This document shows positions 23,606-32,039 of a stretch of 64,000 bases of DNA, piece after piece. The stretch is from Erysipelotrichaceae bacterium (GTDB lineage: Bacteria; Bacillota_I; Bacilli_A; Erysipelotrichales; Erysipelotrichaceae). A model generated the notes under the pieces. The model did not search any database. It worked only from the letters and a program-made list of their open reading frames with translations, and was not told the DNA's origin. The first letter of the stretch is position 1. Every line of letters begins with the position of its first letter. Location of the stretch: the NCBI GenBank assembly GCA_017431225.1, contig JAFRLM010000007.1, positions 124,001 through 188,000 on the forward strand. The letters run 5' to 3'. Made by a program: the position numbers and the translations under genes.

Positions 23606-25209
23606 GAACGCTCTATTACAACGGCAACATCTATACAGGCGAAGGCAGCGCGACCGCGTTCATCGTCGAGGACGACCGTTTTGCGGAAGTCGGAAACGAA
23701 GAACTTCAGAACAACGCATATGACGCGAAAGTCGATCTGCAGGGACGTTTCGTCTCGGCTGCTTTCAATGATTCCCATATGCATCTCCTGGGTTACGGCA
23801 GTTCCCTGAAGATGGCGGATCTCGCCAAACACACTTCTTCTTTAAAAGGCATGCTGGACTATCTGCGCGAATACATCGATTCCCTCGAACTGCGTCCGGG
23901 ACAGTGGATCCGCGGCCGCGGCTGGAACCAGGACTATTTTGCGGACGTGAAGCGTATGCCCGACCGTCATGACCTGGATTCGCTTTCCACGGAATACCCG
24001 ATCGTGATCACCCGCAGCTGCGGTCACAGCTGTGTCGCCAACAGCAAGGCTCTCGAGATCGCCGGCATCACTGCCGAAACAAAAGCGCCGATCGGCGGCG
24101 ACATCGGACGGGAAGCAAACGGTGAACCGGATGGCCGGCTTTACGACAACGCGATCGATGAACTGCTCGATCCCTTCATTCCGCTTCCGGACAAGGAAGA
24201 GATCAAGGATATGATCCGTCTTGCCTGCAAGGCGCTGAACTCTTTCGGTGTCACCAGTTCCCAGACCGATGACTACTGCGTTTTCCGCGAAGTTCCTTTT
24301 GAAACGGTAAATGCCGCCTACAAGGAACTTGAGGAAAGCGGAGAGCTGACTGTCCGTGTCTATGAGCAGAGCAATTTCACGACGCTTGAGGAGCTGACCC
24401 GCTTCGTGGAAGCAGGAAACGTTACCGGCACCGGCAGCGACTGCTTCAAGATCGGCCCGCTGAAAATGCTGGGCGACGGATCTTTAGGGGCGCGCACCGC
24501 GCATCTCACCCGACCCTATGCCGATGATCCTTCAACATCCGGATTCTCGCTGTTCACAAGAGAACATATGAACGCGATGGTCAGCTACGCCAACGCGCAC
24601 AATATGCAGATCGCGATCCACGCGATCGGTGACGCCTGCCTTGATCAGGTCCTGGACGCGATCGATCTGGCCTTACAGGAAAACCCGCGTGAAGACCACC
24701 GTCACGGCATCGTTCACTGCCAGATCTCCCGCGCTGATCAGCTGAAGCGTATCGAGGAGTTGAAACTGCATGTCTACGCGCAGTCGATCTTCATTGACTA
24801 CGACAACCACATCGTTGAAAAGCGTGTCGGCAAGGAGCTCGCTTCCACGAGCTACTGTTGGAAGACACTTATGAAGAACGGTGTCTGCGTTTCCAACGGC
24901 TCTGACTGTCCGGTCGAACTGCCGGATGTTCTCGAAGGTATCGAATGCGCAGTCACCCGTACTTCTCTCGACGGCACCGGTCCGTATCTCCCGGAAGAAG
25001 CCTTCACCGTAAAAGAGGCGCTTGATTCCTTTACCGTCAACGCTGCCAGAGGCAGTTTTGAGGAAGACCGCAAGGGAAAGATCAAGACCGGTTACCAGGC
25101 GGATTTCACCGTCCTGGCGGAAGATCCCTTTGCTGTCGATCCGCGTCACATCCACGCGATCAAGGTCTGCGAGACCTGGTTCGCCGGTAAGAAAGTCTTT
25201 CAGGCGTAA
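23602..25209 (+). CDS. YtcJ-like amidohydrolase family protein
   Basis: 535 residues, the typical length of YtcJ-type metal-dependent hydrolases. N-terminal beta-sandwich, then metal motif FNDSHMHLLGYG (H-x-H), WIRGRGWNQD, GDGSLGARTAHL, AIHAIGDACLDQVLDA, IVHCQIS, and SNGSDCPVE with the metal Asp. The C-terminal sandwich ends in GKIKTGYQADFTVLAEDPF. The substrate is not predictable. It ends the LOG-MazG operon and converges on the MATE gene. Confidence 0.88.
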   Translation: MRTLYYNGNIYTGEGSATAFIVEDDRFAEVGNEELQNNAYDAKVDLQGRFVSAAFNDSHMHLLGYGSSLKMADLAKHTSSLKGMLDYLREYIDSLELRPGQWIRGRGWNQDYFADVKRMPDRHDLDSLSTEYPIVITRSCGHSCVANSKALEIAGITAETKAPIGGDIGREANGEPDGRLYDNAIDELLDPFIPLPDKEEIKDMIRLACKALNSFGVTSSQTDDYCVFREVPFETVNAAYKELEESGELTVRVYEQSNFTTLEELTRFVEAGNVTGTGSDCFKIGPLKMLGDGSLGARTAHLTRPYADDPSTSGFSLFTREHMNAMVSYANAHNMQIAIHAIGDACLDQVLDAIDLALQENPREDHRHGIVHCQISRADQLKRIEELKLHVYAQSIFIDYDNHIVEKRVGKELASTSYCWKTLMKNGVCVSNGSDCPVELPDVLEGIECAVTRTSLDGTGPYLPEEAFTVKEALDSFTVNAARGSFEEDRKGKIKTGYQADFTVLAEDPFAVDPRHIHAIKVCETWFAGKKVFQA

Positions 25210-25214
25210 CAAAT

Positions 25215-25238
25215 AAAAAAAACGGATCAGCGATCCGT
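25215..25238 (-). terminator. Terminator of the MATE gene, containing its stop codon
   Basis: On the minus strand ACGGATC pairs with GATCCGT around GCT, then eight T. The MATE TGA stop lies inside the hairpin. A-rich sequence on the other side may let it serve the amidohydrolase gene too. Confidence 0.75.
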
Positions 25239-26606
25239 CTGGTTCAGGCTTCCTGCTTCGGCGGGAAGCTTTTTGTATATCGTGAAGTACATCGTTAGGA
25301 AGCAGGCCAGTCCGCCGACGATATTGGAGATCGGTTCCGCCAGGAAGACACCGTTGACCCCGAACCCGAGACCGGGCAGAAGCAGCGTCAGTGGCACAAC
25401 GATGATGATTTTTCGCAGAAGCGAGAAGAAGATCGCCTGGGGCGCCCGCTTCAAAGAGGTGAAGGCAGCCTGGCCACCAAGCTGGAAGGTCATAAAGAAG
25501 AAACCGGCAAAATAGATGCGGATCGCTGCTGCGCCCGGTGCTGTCAGAGAAGCATCATCGGTAAAGATCGCGATGAAGAATTCCGGGAACAGCATGACTG
25601 CCGCCAAAGCGACAGTGGTATAGATCCCCATGATCAGGGTCGTGAAACGGATGCTCTGACGGATTCGTTCCGGTTTGCCGGCGCCGTAGTTGAAACTCAT
25701 GACCGGCTGGGAAGCGCTGGAGATCGCGGAAGCCGGCAGCTGGAAGATCTCACGGATCGAGTTGATGATCGTGATGACACCGACATAGAGATCGCCGCCG
25801 TAGTTGCGCAGCATGACGTTGCAGAGGATCTGCACGAGGGCGGAAGTGCCCTGCATGATGAAGCCGGTGACGCCGAGCGGGATCATCTGTCTGAGACAGG
25901 AGAAGTCGGGGACCATGTTTTCCCTGCGCAGTCTGTAGGGTGCGTCTGCCTTTAAGAAGAAATAAAGCGCGTAGAGCGCAGAGGCTGTCTGCGAGATGAC
26001 GGTCGCGATGGCCGCGCCGCGAACACCCATGTTTAAGCCGTAGATGAACAGCGGGTCAAGAACGATATTGAGCACCGCGCCCAGAAAGATCGTCATCATG
26101 CCGTAGCGGGAGTAGCCGGAAGCGTTGATGAAACCGTTCAGGCCGGTCGCCAGCATCGAACCGGTGATGCCGAAGATGTAATAACGCAGATATTCGTTCG
26201 CGTAAAAGTAGGAGGAGTCGCTCGCCCCGAAGAGATACAGGATCGGCTTGCGCCAGAACCAGGCGACAAAGAACAGCACGACCGAGGTATACACCAGCAT
26301 GCCGCAGACCTGACCCAGGTAGTGCTCAGCCTTTTTCGTATCCTCCTGCCCGCGGGCGATCGCGAAGATCGGGGTACCGCCGTAGGCAAAAAGACTGGTG
26401 AAAGCCATGATCAGAGTGGTGATCGGGAAGGAGAGACCGACGCCGGTCAGAGCCAGGGAACCGATCTCCGGCAGGTGGCCGATATAGATGCGGTCGATGA
26501 CGTTATATAAAAGATGGACCAGCTGTGCCAGCATCAGTGGAAGGGACTGGGAAAGGATCACCTTCGGGATGCTGCCGCTGCCGAAATCGTTCTGTTTTTT
26601 ACTCAT
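25227..26606 (-). CDS. MATE family multidrug efflux transporter
   Basis: 459 residues from ATG 26606 (MSKKQNDFGSGS); an upstream in-frame ATG at 26624 would lie before the -10 box. Twelve membrane segments; the start KVILSQSLPLMLAQLVHLLYNVIDRIYIGHLP is typical of the NorM/DinF-like branch, with GASDSSYFYANEYLRYY and PASAISSASQPVMSFNYGAG. Members export cationic drugs using Na+ or H+ gradients. It is divergent from the GntR-ABC operon. It has no Shine-Dalgarno and a -10 box only 7 nt before the ATG. Confidence 0.88.
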   Translation of the reverse strand: MSKKQNDFGSGSIPKVILSQSLPLMLAQLVHLLYNVIDRIYIGHLPEIGSLALTGVGLSFPITTLIMAFTSLFAYGGTPIFAIARGQEDTKKAEHYLGQVCGMLVYTSVVLFFVAWFWRKPILYLFGASDSSYFYANEYLRYYIFGITGSMLATGLNGFINASGYSRYGMMTIFLGAVLNIVLDPLFIYGLNMGVRGAAIATVISQTASALYALYFFLKADAPYRLRRENMVPDFSCLRQMIPLGVTGFIMQGTSALVQILCNVMLRNYGGDLYVGVITIINSIREIFQLPASAISSASQPVMSFNYGAGKPERIRQSIRFTTLIMGIYTTVALAAVMLFPEFFIAIFTDDASLTAPGAAAIRIYFAGFFFMTFQLGGQAAFTSLKRAPQAIFFSLLRKIIIVVPLTLLLPGLGFGVNGVFLAEPISNIVGGLACFLTMYFTIYKKLPAEAGSLNQTDR

Positions 26607-26613
26607 GAACACC

Positions 26614-26619
26614 ATTTTA
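26614..26619 (-). promoter_or_regulatory. -10 TAAAAT of the MATE gene (predicted leaderless)
   Basis: On the minus strand TAAAAT, with TG directly upstream, ends 7 nt before the ATG at 26606. Confidence 0.5.
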
Positions 26620-26693
26620 CACAAAAACGATCCGGAGCGAGAAAAAAAGACCGGCAGTTTATAAAAACCGGAAAGCAGTCGGTGTGTAGCAGC

Positions 26694-26716
26694 GATCTAT
26701 CCGTGTGTTATAGATC
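26694..26716. repeat. Inverted repeat upstream of the GntR operon promoter
   Basis: GATCTAT (26694-26700) and ATAGATC (26710-26716) are perfect arms with a 9-nt spacer, ending 3 nt before the -35. It could be a second regulator site for either divergent gene. Confidence 0.6.
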
Positions 26717-26719
26717 CTG

Positions 26720-26751
26720 TTGACAACAGTTATATACTGTTATACACTGTT
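26720..26751 (+). promoter_or_regulatory. GntR operon promoter with embedded operator
   Basis: TTGACA (26720-26725), 17-nt spacer, TACACT (26743-26748) is a near-consensus sigma-A promoter. The inverted repeat AACAGT-TATAT-ACTGTT (26725-26741) fills the spacer, and a third ACTGTT copy lies at 26746-26751, over the -10. This is where an autoregulatory YtrA-type repressor would block RNA polymerase. Confidence 0.75.
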
Positions 26752-26764
26752 TGTGAGGTAAAAA

Positions 26765-27136
26765 ATGCGCATTATACTCAACAACAACTCAATGATCCCG
26801 ATCTACGAACAGCTCGTTTCCCAGATCAAAAATGAGATCATCTCCGGTAAACTCGCGGAAGGGGAAGTTTTGCCCTCTGTCCGCAGCATGGCTGCTGACC
26901 TTAAGATCAGTGCCCTTACCGTTAAAAAAGCCTACGACTATCTCGAAGCGGAGAATTTCGTCACGACGGTGCACGGCAAGGGAACTTTTGTGAACGCGGC
27001 GGACCGCCAGCTCGCGGTTGAAGCGAGAAGGAAAGCAGTGGAGGATGAGCTCGGCAAAGCGGTCGAAAAAGCGAAGGCCGCGGGAATGAGCAGGGAAGAG
27101 ATCCGGGACATGCTGGATATCCTTTTGGAGGAATAA
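26765..27136 (+). CDS. YtrA-type GntR family transcriptional regulator
   Basis: 123 residues. An N-terminal winged helix-turn-helix (PIYEQLVSQIKNEIISGKL, VLPSVRSMAADLKISALTVKKAYDYLE) is followed by a short helical dimerisation tail (about residues 80-123) instead of a ligand-binding domain. That layout is the YtrA subfamily, which usually represses its own ABC transporter operon. GTGAGG precedes the ATG. The ABC ATPase gene begins 5 nt after the stop. Confidence 0.92.
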   Translation: MRIILNNNSMIPIYEQLVSQIKNEIISGKLAEGEVLPSVRSMAADLKISALTVKKAYDYLEAENFVTTVHGKGTFVNAADRQLAVEARRKAVEDELGKAVEKAKAAGMSREEIRDMLDILLEE

Positions 27137-27140
27137 AACT

Positions 27141-27989
27141 ATGATTGAGATCGCAGATCTTGTCAAAAAATATAAGGACTTTGAACTGAATGTCTCACTG
27201 AGCATACCGGAAGGGCGGATCAGCGGACTGATCGGCAAAAACGGTGCCGGCAAAAGCACCACGATCAAGGCGATCTTGGGTCTGATCCGGAAAGACGGCG
27301 GCAGCGTAAAGGTCTTCGGAAAAGATCCCCGCAAACTGACCGGCGAGGAAAAACAGAAGATCGGCGTCGCTTTGGCGGAGTCCGGTTTCAGCGGCTATCT
27401 GAATGCGGATGTTGTCGCTAAGATCCTGAAAAATATGTATGCGCGTTTTGATGAAGCACTTTTCCGGAAGCGCTGCGATGAGTTCCGCCTGCCGCTCAAC
27501 AAACCGATCCGGGAATTCTCGACCGGAATGAAAGCGAAGCTGCGCGTGCTGACAGCGCTGTCTGTCAATGCCGAGCTGCTGGTCCTGGATGAACCGACAG
27601 CCGGTCTTGATGTGGAAGCCCGCAATGAGATCCTGGATATGCTGCGGAAATATATGGAGGAACGGCCGGAGACTTCGGTCCTGATCTCCTCGCATATCTC
27701 GAGTGACCTCGAAAACCTCTGTGATGATGTTTATCTGATCGATGGCGGAAAACTGATCCTGCACGAGGATACGGATGTCATACTCTCGCAGTACGCTGTT
27801 TTGAAATGCGACGAGGAGACATATCCGATGCTGGATCAGAACTATCTGCTGAAAACGGTAAAGGAGAAATTCGGCTACCGTTGTCTGACAAAAGAAAAGC
27901 AGTTCTTTCAGGAGAACTATCCCGGTCTCGTCATTGAACGCGCCGGGATCGATGATCTGATCCTGATGCTGACAGGAGGAAAGAAGTAG
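27141..27989 (+). CDS. ABC transporter ATP-binding protein of the GntR operon
   Basis: 282 residues. Walker A GKNGAGKST (about 32-40), a signature region reading FSTGMKAKLRVL (ABC signature variant), Walker B LLVLDEPTAGLD, and the switch His in SSHISSD. A C-terminal extension of ~80 residues is typical of the YtrB/BcrA-like branch. It pairs with the downstream permease. Such exporters often respond to cell-wall-active peptides or antibiotics; the inducer here is unknown. GGAGG precedes the ATG. Confidence 0.9.
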   Translation: MIEIADLVKKYKDFELNVSLSIPEGRISGLIGKNGAGKSTTIKAILGLIRKDGGSVKVFGKDPRKLTGEEKQKIGVALAESGFSGYLNADVVAKILKNMYARFDEALFRKRCDEFRLPLNKPIREFSTGMKAKLRVLTALSVNAELLVLDEPTAGLDVEARNEILDMLRKYMEERPETSVLISSHISSDLENLCDDVYLIDGGKLILHEDTDVILSQYAVLKCDEETYPMLDQNYLLKTVKEKFGYRCLTKEKQFFQENYPGLVIERAGIDDLILMLTGGKK

Positions 27990-27990
27990 T

Positions 27991-28644
27991 ATGAAAGGCC
28001 TTTTTATCAAAGATTTCTTTCTGGCTTTCCGCAACAGCCGCAGTCTTCTGATCTTTACGTTCATTTGCCTGGTAATGAGTCTGTCCATGGACCCGGTGTT
28101 TGGCGTCGGTTACGGTATCCTGCTGATGGGGACCCTCGCCCTCGGGACGCTGACCTATGATGAATACGATAACGGATTTCCGTTTCTGATGTCTCTGCCG
28201 ATCAATGCCAGGACCTATATCCGGGAAAAATTCCTGTTCTGTTTCCTGGCGGAGATGATCGGTGCGGCAGCCGGCGTGCTGTTCTCACTTCTGGCCTCTC
28301 TCATCCGCAAACAGCCGATCGTTCTGGAAGACTATCTGTCATTTGCTGCAGGTATGCTGCCGGCGTTGTACCTGATGCAGTCGCTGATGATCGCTTTGCA
28401 GCTGAAGTTCGGCGCGGAAAAGAGCCGTCTGGTGATGATGATCGTATACGGAGGTTTTGCCGGTATCGCGATCTTTGTGGGATCCATGAAGGACCAGCTC
28501 CTTCCGAAACTATCCGGAACGATCGCGTTCCTGCAGGGACAGCCGGCTTTGCTTCTTTTGGGCACGTTGCTGCTGATCTTCCTTCTTCTGGTAGGACTGC
28601 TCTACATAGTATCTGTAAAGATCATGGAAAACAAGGAATTTTAA
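27991..28644 (+). CDS. ABC-2 type membrane permease (ABC transporter)
   Basis: 217 residues with six predicted membrane helices and the short loop YDEYDNGFPFLMSLPINARTYIREK between helices 2 and 3, as in ABC-2 permeases whose ATPase is encoded next door. AGGAGG lies about 12 nt before the ATG; spacing to the ATPase gene is 1 nt. It forms a dimeric exporter with the 27141 gene product. Confidence 0.85.
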   Translation: MKGLFIKDFFLAFRNSRSLLIFTFICLVMSLSMDPVFGVGYGILLMGTLALGTLTYDEYDNGFPFLMSLPINARTYIREKFLFCFLAEMIGAAAGVLFSLLASLIRKQPIVLEDYLSFAAGMLPALYLMQSLMIALQLKFGAEKSRLVMMIVYGGFAGIAIFVGSMKDQLLPKLSGTIAFLQGQPALLLLGTLLLIFLLLVGLLYIVSVKIMENKEF

Positions 28645-28664
28645 AAGAGCCCTCGGGCTCTTTT
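28643..28664. terminator. Bidirectional terminator between the ABC operon and the NAD operon
   Basis: AAAAGAGCC pairs with GGCTCTTTT over CTCG. It serves the convergent permease and nadD genes and overlaps the nadD stop at 28663. Confidence 0.85.
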
Positions 28665-29217
28665 ATTCTGCTTGCAGTTTTTTCAGATAGCGCCAGACCC
28701 GGTTGTCCAGCATGCTGCGCACTTCCTCATAGTTTTCCAGATGTTCGCGGATGTAGGAACTCGAAACGGCCATCTCCTTCAGTAAAAGGATGTGATAATC
28801 GCTTTTGTTCAGTTCCGCCATTTCCTTCCTGATATCGATGCCGTTCCGGCGGACCAAAAGGAAGGGGTATTTCAGAAGCTCTTTATAATTCTTCCATTCA
28901 TCGAAGCGGGGCAGATTATCCGCTCCCAGAACGAGCTGAAGCTCATCGTCCGGATAGCGTTTTCTGAGTTCCCGCATCAGCTGATAGGTGTAGGGAAGCT
29001 CGTTTGCTTCTTCCTCGACAACGATCCCATCTTTTTCGAAGATCTTCAACATGGCGATCCGGTCCTTCAGAGGCAGAAGATCCTGCTTATCCCAGTAGTT
29101 GCCGGTCGGCACGATCAGGACCCGGTCGGTGATCTCTTTTTGCAGAAGGTAACGCGCGATCCTGATATGGCCCTTGTGGACGGGGTTGAAGCTTCCCGGA
29201 TAGACCGCTATGCGCAT
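28663..29217 (-). CDS. nadD: Nicotinate-nucleotide adenylyltransferase
   Basis: 184 residues. The nucleotidyltransferase signature is AVYPGSFNPVHKGHIRIA (the H-x-G-H variant), and the C-terminal SSSYIREHL corresponds to the ISSTxIR motif. It makes deamido-NAD from nicotinate mononucleotide and ATP. It is last in the pncA-pncB-nadE-nadD operon and overlaps nadE by 10 nt. Confidence 0.93.
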   Translation of the reverse strand: MRIAVYPGSFNPVHKGHIRIARYLLQKEITDRVLIVPTGNYWDKQDLLPLKDRIAMLKIFEKDGIVVEEEANELPYTYQLMRELRKRYPDDELQLVLGADNLPRFDEWKNYKELLKYPFLLVRRNGIDIRKEMAELNKSDYHILLLKEMAVSSSYIREHLENYEEVRSMLDNRVWRYLKKLQAE

Positions 29218-29960
29218 CGCTGATATACCGGGATGTGGAATTTGTGGGCAGCGCCGGCGTGCAGCTTCTCGATCCGTTTGGACGCTTCCTCGCTGACCGG
29301 TTCGCCGTTCATATAAGCCGCGATCTCACGGTAAGTCACACCGAGCTTATCCTCGTCGGTCTGGTTGCTGAGGTCATCGTTCGGCGTTTTATACAGGACT
29401 TTCGGCGGTACCTCAAGTTCCTCGCCGATACGGATGACTTCCTCAACGGTATAGTCGTTTAAGACGCCGATATCATAGGTGGAGTCGCCGCCTTTGGTGA
29501 AATAGCCGACATACAGCTCGCATTTGTTGCTGGTGCCGGCGACAAGATAGGTGCCGCCTTTCATCGCCGAATACCAGGCTGCGACATAATAATTCGTCGC
29601 CATGCGCAGACGCGGCTTCAGATTGATCTCGCTGTTGACGAGATCATTTTCATCTGCGCCGAGTTTGGTGATCTCATTCTCAAACGCGTCGAAACTGGCA
29701 GTCAGATCGATATTGATCAGCTCAAAGCCGTACTTTTCGGCGACTAATTTCGCGTCATCCGCGCAGCTTTCCGGGCTGTGGCAGGGCATGGTGATACCAA
29801 CGACATTTTCCTTGCCCAGCGCTTTGACGAAGAGGGCAGCGACAACACCGGAGTCCTTACCGCCGCTGATCCCCAGGACAACGCCTTTCAGATGGCATTT
29901 TTCATAGTAATCACGGATGAAGGCAACGATGCCTTCGACTTCTTTTTTCGGATCAAACAT
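29208..29960 (-). CDS. nadE: NAD+ synthase, ammonia-dependent type
   Basis: 250 residues, i.e. only the synthetase domain without a glutaminase part. The PP-loop is GISGGKDSGVVAALF, followed by TMPCHSPESCADD, VAGTSNKCELYVGYFTKGGD and VLYKTPNDDLSNQTDEDKLG. It amidates deamido-NAD to NAD using free ammonia, the last step of the pathway encoded in this operon. Overlaps both neighbours. Confidence 0.95.
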   Translation of the reverse strand: MFDPKKEVEGIVAFIRDYYEKCHLKGVVLGISGGKDSGVVAALFVKALGKENVVGITMPCHSPESCADDAKLVAEKYGFELINIDLTASFDAFENEITKLGADENDLVNSEINLKPRLRMATNYYVAAWYSAMKGGTYLVAGTSNKCELYVGYFTKGGDSTYDIGVLNDYTVEEVIRIGEELEVPPKVLYKTPNDDLSNQTDEDKLGVTYREIAAYMNGEPVSEEASKRIEKLHAGAAHKFHIPVYQRCA

Positions 29961-31398
29961 TTGTCTTACCTGCCTCTCTGATCATTTTCTGTTTCAGGGC
30001 GATGTAGCGGTCAGTGCCGTCTACATAGTATTCATGCGGATTCACGATCCTTCGTACTTCCGGATAGAGCTTTTCGATCTCGGCCAGGCAGTAACGCATT
30101 CTCTCTTCGCTGCTAGGCAGCGTATAGACGAGCCTGCCGTCTTTGAAGATCGTTTCCTGCAGCGGTTTCAGCTCATAGTTGCGGATGACCGAGAATTTAT
30201 CGAAGTGGGTGAGGGAGGTTATCTGCATATTATCTTCCGGCAGGACTTCGTCCTTTTCGCAGACGATGTCCGCCATCGCGTACCCGCTCTCCTTATCGAA
30301 AGCGCGGTATAGGTTCTTGAAGGATGGATTGACGATCTTGATCACGTCATTGCTGAGCTTGATCTTGGGGATGACTTTTCCGTCTTCGATGATCGCGACT
30401 TCCTTATAGACACAGCCCATGCGTCCTTCCGGTTTGGAGATATTGTCGCCGACACCGAGGGAATCGAAGTAGGCACCCTGCAGGCGCAGGGAGAGGATGA
30501 CTTCCGCGTTCAATGAATTGGACAGACAGATCGTCGCGTTCGGGAAGCCGGCGTCGTCCAGCATCTTTCTCGCCTTCTTGGAAAGATAAGCCAGGTCGCC
30601 GGAGTCGATACGGATACCGATGTGGTCGAGCGGCATGCCTAATTCGCGCATCGTTTCAAATGTCCTGATCGCATTCGGCACACCGGAACGCAGGGTATCG
30701 AAAGTATCGACCAGCAGGAGACAGTTGTTCGGGTAGCATTTCGCGAAAGCCAGGAAAGCGTCGTACTCATTGTCAAAGGCTTCGACGAAACTGTGTGCCA
30801 TCGTTCCCAGCGCTTTTGTTCCTTCCGCCTTGCCGGCAAGGACATTCGAGGTGCCGCTGCAGCCGGCCATCAGCGCGTAGATGGAAGCGTCGAGCGCTGC
30901 CTCCGGACCGTCTGCCCGGCGGGCACCGAATTCCATGACTTTCACGTTCTCCGGAGTAGCGTCAAGGATGCGTCTGGCAGCTGTGGCGTGTTCCATCGGG
31001 CCGTTTATCATGGAAAGGATCGCTGTCTCCACGATCTGGGCTTCGATGATCGGAGCTTCAATCGTGATCAGCGGTTCGTTCGGGAAGACCGGTGTTCCGT
31101 CCGGGATCGCGTATACATTTCCGTTGAAATGGAAGTCTTTGAGCTTTTCGAGAAGTCCTTCGCTGAGACCGAGCGAACGCAGATAATCGATATCCTTTTC
31201 TTTGAACTCGATATTCTGCAGATAATCGATGACCTTATCGAGTCCTGCCATGACCGCATAGCCGCCGTTATTCGGGGTCTTGCGGAAATAGACATCGAAG
31301 ACTGCCCGCAGATCCTGCATGCCGCTGCGCAGATAGGCATCAGCCATCATGAATTCATAAGCATCGGATAAAAGGGAATAGTTGCGCGCGTTTTTCAT
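29953..31398 (-). CDS. pncB: Nicotinate phosphoribosyltransferase
   Basis: 481 residues. Typical family features are SLLSDAYEFMMADAYLRSG at the N-terminus, FGARRADGPEAALDASIYA, GTMAHSFVEAF, LLVDTFDTLRSG and GIRIDSGDLAYLSKKAR. It converts nicotinic acid and PRPP to nicotinate mononucleotide. It lies between pncA (1 nt away) and nadE (8-nt overlap). Confidence 0.95.
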   Translation of the reverse strand: MKNARNYSLLSDAYEFMMADAYLRSGMQDLRAVFDVYFRKTPNNGGYAVMAGLDKVIDYLQNIEFKEKDIDYLRSLGLSEGLLEKLKDFHFNGNVYAIPDGTPVFPNEPLITIEAPIIEAQIVETAILSMINGPMEHATAARRILDATPENVKVMEFGARRADGPEAALDASIYALMAGCSGTSNVLAGKAEGTKALGTMAHSFVEAFDNEYDAFLAFAKCYPNNCLLLVDTFDTLRSGVPNAIRTFETMRELGMPLDHIGIRIDSGDLAYLSKKARKMLDDAGFPNATICLSNSLNAEVILSLRLQGAYFDSLGVGDNISKPEGRMGCVYKEVAIIEDGKVIPKIKLSNDVIKIVNPSFKNLYRAFDKESGYAMADIVCEKDEVLPEDNMQITSLTHFDKFSVIRNYELKPLQETIFKDGRLVYTLPSSEERMRYCLAEIEKLYPEVRRIVNPHEYYVDGTDRYIALKQKMIREAGKTNV

Positions 31399-31968
31399 TT
31401 ACAGTTCCTCCGTTGAGACACCGGACAGTTCCATCAGCCGGTTCGCCATCTCGTTGTATTCCGCCCGCGGATGCGCCGGGGCATTGTAGGTCTCGGTCAG
31501 GTTTTTTGGTGCCCGGACCGTGACTTTGCGGTTGTTCTGATCGAAGTAATTGGTCAGCGGCATCGCCAGATTCATGACACAGATGTCTGTGCAGCAGCCG
31601 CCGATGATAACTTCCTCAAGTGATGTCATCGCGTCGATATCTTCCAGGAAGCCGGGCGCGAAGACCGCGCTGGTGGAGTTTTTCTCATAATCCAGAGAAT
31701 CAGAAGCGTATTCCTTCAGCTCATCGACCAGCTCGCTTTCGCTCGTTCCGGCAACACAATGCACCGGGAACTTGCGGAATTCCGCTGCGTCTTCCGGATG
31801 ACAGTCACGGATGAATGCCAGGCCGTCACAGCGTGAACTTTCGATACAGTTCCGGATCGCCGGCAGGATCTCAGCGATCCCGGGGTCAGCCATGTTGCCT
31901 TCCCGGATAAAGCCGTTGACCATGTCGACGATGACCAGCAGTTTCTTGATCTCTTCTTTTTTCTTCAT
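31399..31968 (-). CDS. pncA: Nicotinamidase-like cysteine hydrolase (isochorismatase fold)
   Basis: 189 residues. Catalytic Asp in LVIVDMVNGF, Lys-containing strand YEKNSTSAVF, cis-peptide and catalytic Cys in VIIGGCCTDICVMN. It hydrolyses nicotinamide to nicotinate, and its position heading pncB-nadE-nadD supports the nicotinamidase role over other isochorismatase-like reactions. GGAGGAAA precedes the ATG. A possible -10 (TATGAT) lies at 31989-31994 on the minus strand. Confidence 0.88.
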   Translation of the reverse strand: MKKKEEIKKLLVIVDMVNGFIREGNMADPGIAEILPAIRNCIESSRCDGLAFIRDCHPEDAAEFRKFPVHCVAGTSESELVDELKEYASDSLDYEKNSTSAVFAPGFLEDIDAMTSLEEVIIGGCCTDICVMNLAMPLTNYFDQNNRKVTVRAPKNLTETYNAPAHPRAEYNEMANRLMELSGVSTEEL

Positions 31969-32012
31969 TTGGAATTTCCTCCTTCTTTATCATATATATG
32001 AGATCTCCGGAA

Positions 32013-32038
32013 GAAAAAATTCCCCCTATCGAAGGAAT
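32013..32038 (-). terminator. Weak terminator after the PfkB kinase gene
   Basis: On the minus strand ATTCC pairs with GGAAT, followed by a T-run (A-run on the plus strand at 32014-32019). The stem is only 5-6 bp, so read-through into pncA is possible. Confidence 0.35.
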
Positions 32039-32039
32039 C

